Shown in pieces: positions 1 to 3,523 of a stretch of DNA of 5,926 bases. Source of the stretch: Candidatus Heimdallarchaeota archaeon AB_125. GTDB lineage: Archaea > Asgardarchaeota > Heimdallarchaeia > Heimdallarchaeales > Heimdallarchaeaceae. The notes under the pieces were generated by a model that ran no database searches, was not told the DNA's origin, and saw nothing but the letters and a program-made list of their open reading frames with translations. The stretch lies in assembly GCA_001940755.1 (NCBI GenBank), contig MEHH01000178.1, positions 1 to 5,926 of the forward strand. The letters run 5' to 3'. The translations under genes were made by a program, and so were the position numbers. How positions within the stretch are numbered: the stretch's first letter is position 1; each line of letters opens with the position of its first letter.

Positions 1-310
1 CAGGAGGACTATCACCAAAATACTGAGCAAAAATCTCATTCATGTCAGAGAATTCATTCATGTCTTTGAGATAGACTCTGCATCTGACAACATCTTGAAG
101 AGTGTAACCTGCTGCTTCAACAATGGCTTTAATATTTTCACAAACTTGTTTTGTGGCTACTTTAATATCACCACGATAAATTTCACCTGTTTCAGAATTG
201 GCTGGGATTTGACCTGCTACATAGAGGAAATTCCCAGCTTTAACAGCTTGAGAATATGGTCCAACGGGAGCAGGAGCTTTATCTGTCAAAATTATCTTCT
301 TGGGAGACAT
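1..310 (-). CDS. ridA: RidA/YjgF-family enamine/imine deaminase (3' end cut by window edge)
   Basis: RidA proteins are small trimeric cytosolic enzymes that hydrolyse reactive enamine/imine intermediates released by PLP enzymes, giving 2-oxoacids and ammonia. I translated the minus strand by hand. It shows the family hallmarks: APAPVGPYSQAV near residue 12, FLYVAGQIP about 15 residues later, then a TGE turn, ENIKAIVEAAG, and VVRCRVYLKDMNEF. About 103 residues are visible of a usual 125-130. The missing end should carry the conserved catalytic arginine (Arg105 in E. coli RidA), so catalytic competence cannot be judged here. I chose the ATG at 310 because MSPKK then lies the usual distance from the AP..GPY motif; an in-frame ATG at 319 would add three residues. 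There is no convincing Shine-Dalgarno site. It lies 45 bases downstream of the ureohydrolase on the same strand and may be co-transcribed with it. Confidence 0.92.
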   Translation of the reverse strand, partial: MSPKKIILTDKAPAPVGPYSQAVKAGNFLYVAGQIPANSETGEIYRGDIKVATKQVCENIKAIVEAAGYTLQDVVRCRVYLKDMNEFSDMNEIFAQYFGDSPP

Positions 311-342
311 GGAATACATATAGATTAGTTAAAAATAAGTTT

Positions 343-355
343 TCTTCTCTGAAGA
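343..355 (-). terminator. Small stem-loop followed by T-rich tract between ureohydrolase and ridA
   Basis: Directly after the ureohydrolase stop codon the minus strand carries a 5-bp stem (TCTTC/GAAGA) with a three-base loop, then a T-rich stretch (ACTTATTTTT, at 331-340). Archaeal termination often uses T-rich tracts with or without a hairpin, so this could be a weak terminator. The same AT-rich segment could instead be part of a ridA promoter. The stem is short enough to be chance. Confidence 0.22.
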
Positions 356-1246
356 TTACTTTTCCCAGATTTCAAGTATTTTGAAGATCAATCCAACACC
401 AAAATTCAGAGCAGTTTTGTTGAAGAATGTATGTCTGAATTCAACTATGTCAACATAGCTTGTTTTAGGTAATACTATTTCAAGTATTTCAATTACCTGT
501 TGTGGTGTTAACCCAAATGGTTCCATTGTTGCATGAGTAGGTACATAAGCTTGATCAAAAGCATCTGAATCAATACTAACATAGATTCTATCAAATCTAG
601 AAACAAAATCAGTGACGATTTTTAATGTTTCATTTTTATTTGAATGTACTGACTGAGCTGGAATATGAATTATTTCTGTTTCATCTTGAATTTTCTTATA
701 CTCTCCTATCGTTTGAGTGTATGCATGCCCTCCTATGAACAACATCTGGTCTTTCTTCAGCTTATGTTTGTCTTTAAGATTAGCAAATACAGTCCCATGA
801 GATTGGAAAATTCCCGAGGGGTATTCATCAGAAAGGTCTGCATGAGCATCAAACCAAATAAGAGCTGTTTTTTCATCCCATGGTGCTTTTGAAAGAGTAT
901 CATAGGTTATGCTGTGATCTCCTCCTAAAACTAGTATCTTTGTATTCTTTTTGAGAGCAACATTCCAGATTTCTTGAAGTTTCTCTTTTTCTCTAATTGG
1001 ATGATAATCACCTATGTCAAAATAATTTATTCTACTTTGAAAGATATTGAATGTGGTTGAAACTGCGCTAAATTCCAAAGATTTCTTCCTTAAAGCATTA
1101 GGAGCTTTTCTAGAACCTCTTTTATTTGCTTTAACTCTTTCAAACGGTAATCCAAATAGTATGAGTGTATTATTTTCTTCAAAACTATCCAGAGAAGCAA
1201 AAGATTTTTTGAAGAATCCCAAGAATGTCCTTTTCATTATCTTCAT
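356..1246 (-). CDS. Ureohydrolase of the arginase/agmatinase family
   Basis: This family uses a binuclear Mn centre to hydrolyse guanidino compounds (arginine, agmatine, formiminoglutamate, guanidinobutyrate and others), typically releasing urea. At 296 residues the protein is full length. Visible motifs are GGDHS (His111), DAHAD (Asp133, His135, Asp137), SHG (His150), SIDSDAFD (Asp236, Asp238) and VEF (Glu269). These supply all six expected metal ligands plus the active-site His and Glu. The loop after the last ligand motif is unusual: it reads DQAYVPTHATMEPFG where most members have DP..AP.TGTP.PGG. That loop helps set substrate choice, so I cannot say whether arginine, agmatine or another guanidine is used. 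The start is ATG at 1246; Met4 at 1237 is an alternative and neither has a Shine-Dalgarno site. ridA follows on the same strand, and the plus-strand TnpB-like gene lies upstream in the opposite orientation. Confidence 0.93.
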   Translation of the reverse strand: MKIMKRTFLGFFKKSFASLDSFEENNTLILFGLPFERVKANKRGSRKAPNALRKKSLEFSAVSTTFNIFQSRINYFDIGDYHPIREKEKLQEIWNVALKKNTKILVLGGDHSITYDTLSKAPWDEKTALIWFDAHADLSDEYPSGIFQSHGTVFANLKDKHKLKKDQMLFIGGHAYTQTIGEYKKIQDETEIIHIPAQSVHSNKNETLKIVTDFVSRFDRIYVSIDSDAFDQAYVPTHATMEPFGLTPQQVIEILEIVLPKTSYVDIVEFRHTFFNKTALNFGVGLIFKILEIWEK

Positions 1247-1261
1247 TGTATTATTTATGGA

Positions 1262-1292
1262 ATAAAATTATTTTGCTTTCACTGTATTAAAC
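1262..1292 (-). promoter_or_regulatory. Possible archaeal TATA region upstream of the ureohydrolase gene
   Basis: On the minus strand TTTAATAC (1291-1284) lies about 40 bases before the ureohydrolase ATG. With the usual 25-base archaeal spacing, transcription would start near 1263 and leave a leader of under 20 bases. A second AT-rich block, AAAATAATTTTATT (1277-1264), could instead serve a leaderless transcript. Both are matches to a loose consensus in AT-rich DNA, so confidence is low. Confidence 0.22.
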
Positions 1293-1302
1293 TGATCCGA
1301 GA

Positions 1303-1318
1303 AAAATTACTTAATTTT
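1303..1318. repeat. AT-only perfect palindrome near the presumed left end
   Basis: AAAATTA and TAATTTT form a perfect 7-bp inverted repeat separated by CT. It sits close to where composition changes, just before the first plus-strand reading frame. It could be a left-end hairpin of the element or part of an AT-rich promoter. It contains no G or C in the stem and may be fortuitous. Confidence 0.3.
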
Positions 1319-1520
1319 GCAACAAAGAGAGAAAAGGAGAGAACAATATTGTAAAACATTCGAAACTAGAATTATCTCAATACATCAACAATACCCTTCC
1401 TTCCATGAAGATAAACTAGTTGAGGATATGATCGCACTTGTCACCTCCTTTGCAGGAAAACTACATAGACAAAGAGGAGGAAAAGCTCCTTCTAACAAGA
1501 AAATTACCGGGTTTAAATAA
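1317..1520 (+). CDS. Doubtful 67-residue reading frame upstream of the tnpB-like gene
   Basis: I do not recognise this product. The frame opens after a stop at 1293, could start only at a TTG (1317) or an internal ATG (1428), and ends at TAA 1520. It encodes a basic, glutamine- and lysine-rich peptide (begins QQREKRREQ, ends KKITGFK) with one possible amphipathic helix around residues 33-47 (KLVEDMIALVTSFAG). It has no signal peptide, membrane segment, zinc motif or HUH motif. Its codon use resembles the downstream nuclease gene more than the flanking genes, so it may belong to the element, either as a small accessory protein or as a remnant. It lies in a different frame from the tnpB-like gene, with stop codons between, so a simple fusion is not supported. 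It overlaps two predicted stem-loops and could equally be untranslated leader. Confidence 0.22.
   Translation: MQQREKRREQYCKTFETRIISIHQQYPSFHEDKLVEDMIALVTSFAGKLHRQRGGKAPSNKKITGFK
1444..1490 (+). other. Two mutually exclusive stem-loops in the leader of the tnpB-like gene
   Basis: CCTCC then TTTG (1444-1452) can pair with CAAA then GGAGG (1470-1480), leaving a 2-base GA bulge and nine base pairs. The same GGAGG region can instead pair as AGGAG (1475-1479) with CTCCT (1486-1490) around a six-base loop. The two structures compete for the same bases, as in an attenuator or RNA switch. No start codon follows GGAGG at ribosome-binding distance, so it is not an obvious Shine-Dalgarno site. The arrangement may be chance in purine/pyrimidine-rich DNA. 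Confidence 0.25.
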
Positions 1521-1605
1521 CAATTTAAGGATAAGAGTATGAGAAACTTTGACCACACAATCAGCAACAAAAACACAAGCTCACTCTCCTTCTTTATCAA
1601 ATGTG

Positions 1606-3486
1606 ATGAGAAGTTATCAAGTGGTGCTAAAATGTGTGGATCAATCCCAACGAAAAGAGATTAACCAAAGGATAAGAACACATGAAGAAAGACAACATCA
1701 ACTACTTACACCTCAAGTAGTAAAACAAGCCGTAGAACTTTATCGCTCCAATCCTAAAGAAAGGTTCTTTATTCGCAGACTAGGAAAAGAAGTGGGGATG
1801 AATCCTAATATAGCTGAAAGTGCTTTCCATTGGCTTCATATAGCTGTCAAAGGGAAGATTGATAAGGAGAAGAAAGCGCAAGGATTGCTCAATTTTCTAC
1901 TAAAAAACCCTCAACAACTCATAGAATGGATAATTTTCGGTCGCTCCCCTTATACTGAGAGAAGTTTAGAAAACTTTTGGAAATTGAAAAGAAGATATAT
2001 CATCAACCTCTTGACCAGTTCTAGGACTCATACTGATTCATACTGGAGAAAGAAATACAATGTTCTTTATTCCTCGGAGTTCTTACAATTGAACACCTTA
2101 CTACCAAAATGCTCTCAAACAGAAGTTCTCCAAGCTCTAGATGATGCTTTGTTCTATCAACAACACGAGTTTTCTCTCCTACCACAACTGACCAAGAACC
2201 AACAAGCATTTCTAAAGAAACTGCAACTATTGAAGAAAGAACAGAATATCGTTGTCCCTTTTCTCACCTCGTGGATTAACAGTCTTCAAGTTTCTCGCTG
2301 GAAAAGTCTCAAAACTCTAGCTGAACAACTAGCACAAATTATAGATAAACCTACCCGAAAACTCTTTTCTGCTGTCAGGCAGATAGCTGTTTTCACACTC
2401 TTTGACCATTATATGCAGAGTGTCCCTCAGTTAATACAAGGATTACCTGTGGAGCAAGTTGTTCCCCCACCATTTAAACGTAAAAAGAAAGGAAGATTAC
2501 CAATCAAACTATTAATGAAAAAAGATTATGTTATCACCCGTCAAGGGAATGCACAAGAATTAACTGACCAAATTAAAAAGCAAGGATGGACAGAGTTAGG
2601 TTTTCCCAAACAAGGAAAGAAAAAGTTAGTAGCTCAAGTTCACTTTCCACCGAAAACATTAGAGTATCTCAACAATGGAGCTTACATTAGAGTCTTTCAA
2701 GTTAGCAGTGGAAAAGCACCTAGTTATAAACCTCGAATAGATGTCGTACTCGAAGGAACACATGGTTGTTTCCACTCCTCCACCCTTCTCCACCGCTATC
2801 TTTCCCAGATTCCTGGAAAGAAAACCTCTACCCTTGGAGTGGATATTAACCGTTTAGGTCAATATATGGTAGTGTTCAACTCAGCTGTTCCACTCCCTCC
2901 AGATTTACTAGCATTAGCAAATCATTATGACCATCTCAGCAAGAAAGTTATAGATGAACTTAATCGTGGTTTTCTCCGTAAAAGAAAAGAGTATGATACT
3001 CATGGGAGTTGTAAGCTTAAGGGAGAACTCAACCGCGTTTATACTCGTCGTTATAGAATCCTTAGAGAAATCACCCGTTTGCTCCCTCACTTTCTTGCAG
3101 CAGTGTTAGTGAAAAAGAAATGTAAAGTACTCAAGATTGAGCGCTTAACAGCTGACGCAACTGGTACTAAAGGTGCTTTAGCTAAAGCTATCTACACCAT
3201 GCCTGATAGTCTGTTCATTTACAAGAAAGCTGTCTGGTTAGCTTCCCTCGAACTAGGATATGACGTGAAGTTAGCAACAGTCAACCCTTATTACACCAGC
3301 TCTATTCATTATACTTGTGGAGGTTCTCTTCCACGGCAACAAGGTCAGTATGATTTCACTCCTTGCACCAAATGTGGTCAACAAGTTAACACTCACTTCA
3401 ATGCTGCAAGAAATATCGCTTCTCTCCAAGGTACTCTCCTTCCTCCTGATTCCTTCCCCTCAAAACACGTGAGGGGATCCACTTAA
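1606..3486 (+). CDS. tnpB: Large TnpB/Cas12-like RuvC nuclease homologue with altered catalytic site
   Basis: TnpB proteins are RNA-guided DNA endonucleases of IS605-family elements and the ancestors of Cas12. Counting from the ATG at 1606 (626 residues), the N-terminal strand MRSYQVVLKC resembles the usual TnpB start. A mostly helical region (about 12-285) follows, then a basic patch KRKKKGR (291-297) and a beta-rich, wedge-like part (about 300-385). The RuvC domain has GVDINRLG (Asp413) and KIERL (Glu512). The zinc ribbon spans His568, Cys571, Cys587 and Cys590, followed by THFNAARNI. In canonical TnpB the residue seven positions after the last zinc cysteine is the third catalytic Asp; here it is His597. 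The protein is much longer than a usual TnpB (about 400), mainly before RuvC. A TTG at 1549 would add 19 low-complexity residues (TTQSATKTQ...); I prefer the ATG because it begins at the conserved strand. The frame is intact. Codon use and orientation suggest horizontal arrival. It could be an active nuclease, a nuclease-dead regulator, or a Cas12-like offshoot. Confidence 0.85.
   Translation: MRSYQVVLKCVDQSQRKEINQRIRTHEERQHQLLTPQVVKQAVELYRSNPKERFFIRRLGKEVGMNPNIAESAFHWLHIAVKGKIDKEKKAQGLLNFLLKNPQQLIEWIIFGRSPYTERSLENFWKLKRRYIINLLTSSRTHTDSYWRKKYNVLYSSEFLQLNTLLPKCSQTEVLQALDDALFYQQHEFSLLPQLTKNQQAFLKKLQLLKKEQNIVVPFLTSWINSLQVSRWKSLKTLAEQLAQIIDKPTRKLFSAVRQIAVFTLFDHYMQSVPQLIQGLPVEQVVPPPFKRKKKGRLPIKLLMKKDYVITRQGNAQELTDQIKKQGWTELGFPKQGKKKLVAQVHFPPKTLEYLNNGAYIRVFQVSSGKAPSYKPRIDVVLEGTHGCFHSSTLLHRYLSQIPGKKTSTLGVDINRLGQYMVVFNSAVPLPPDLLALANHYDHLSKKVIDELNRGFLRKRKEYDTHGSCKLKGELNRVYTRRYRILREITRLLPHFLAAVLVKKKCKVLKIERLTADATGTKGALAKAIYTMPDSLFIYKKAVWLASLELGYDVKLATVNPYYTSSIHYTCGGSLPRQQGQYDFTPCTKCGQQVNTHFNAARNIASLQGTLLPPDSFPSKHVRGST
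3455..3477 (+). repeat. Perfect 8-bp inverted repeat inside the end of the tnpB-like gene
   Basis: TCCCCTCA (3455-3462) pairs perfectly with TGAGGGGA (3470-3477) around a seven-base loop. It is GC-rich in an AT-rich window and lies within the last ten codons, coding for the tail SKHVRG. Such subterminal hairpins are typical of IS605-type right ends, where they are recognised by TnpA as single-stranded DNA and form part of the guide-RNA scaffold. Confidence 0.6.
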
Positions 3487-3491
3487 ACGAC

Positions 3492-3518
3492 GGTTAAAAA
3501 GCCTCTGCAAGTTTAACC
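3492..3518. terminator. Perfect 7-bp inverted repeat between the converging genes
   Basis: GGTTAAA (3492-3498) pairs with TTTAACC (3512-3518) around a 13-base loop. It starts five bases after the tnpB-like stop and ends five bases before the stop codon of the convergent coiled-coil gene. It could be a bidirectional terminator, the terminal hairpin of the element, or the last stem of a guide RNA. There is no long T tract after it on the plus strand, which weakens the terminator reading. Confidence 0.4.
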
Positions 3519-3523
3519 AAGTT

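Larger units (their letters stand above)
1300..3523 (+). mobile_element. Probable IS605/IS1341-type element carrying only a tnpB-like gene; ends approximate
   Basis: The segment between the ureohydrolase start region and the stop codon of the coiled-coil gene is on the opposite strand to both neighbours. It uses more CGC/CGT arginine and CTC leucine codons, and it encodes a TnpB-like protein. TnpB genes without tnpA are common as IS1341-type elements moved in trans. The right end probably lies between 3487 and 3523, because two perfect inverted repeats sit at 3455-3477 and 3492-3518 and the neighbouring gene's stop codon is at 3524. The left end cannot be fixed; it should lie somewhere in about 1262-1320, where the sequence shifts from AT-rich spacer to purine-rich, CA-rich DNA. 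IS605-type insertions leave no target duplication, so none is expected. No HUH (TnpA) transposase is present. Confidence 0.5.
3450..3523 (+). ncRNA. Candidate guide-RNA (omega/reRNA) scaffold at the 3' end of the tnpB-like gene
   Basis: Known TnpB guide RNAs overlap the 3' end of the tnpB gene and run to the element's right end, where flanking DNA supplies the guide. Here the last codons and the 37-base gap hold two strong stem-loops (3455-3477 and 3492-3518) in exactly that position. The guide would then begin near 3519-3524 and read into the 3' end of the neighbouring minus-strand gene. Only position and structure support this call; neither transcription nor the exact element end can be read from the sequence. 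Confidence 0.3.

Noticed and set aside
95..1265. Plus-strand frames opposite ridA and the ureohydrolase
   Set aside because: The opposite strand encodes unmistakable RidA and ureohydrolase motifs throughout.
1281..1300. CTGAT just before CCGAG as the target-adjacent motif at the left end, similar to TTGAT of ISDra2
   Set aside because: A five-base imperfect match with no second copy or empty site to compare is not evidence of a boundary.
1385..1600. Minus-strand frame encoding a hydrophobic 71-residue peptide
   Set aside because: It lies opposite the tnpB-like leader, has no recognisable family or start signal, and its hydrophobicity follows from the purine-rich plus strand read in reverse.
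1549..1605. TTG at 1549 as the start of the tnpB-like gene
   Set aside because: It adds only a Ser/Thr/Gln-rich tail before the conserved first strand, and a normal ATG begins at that strand. It cannot be ruled out.
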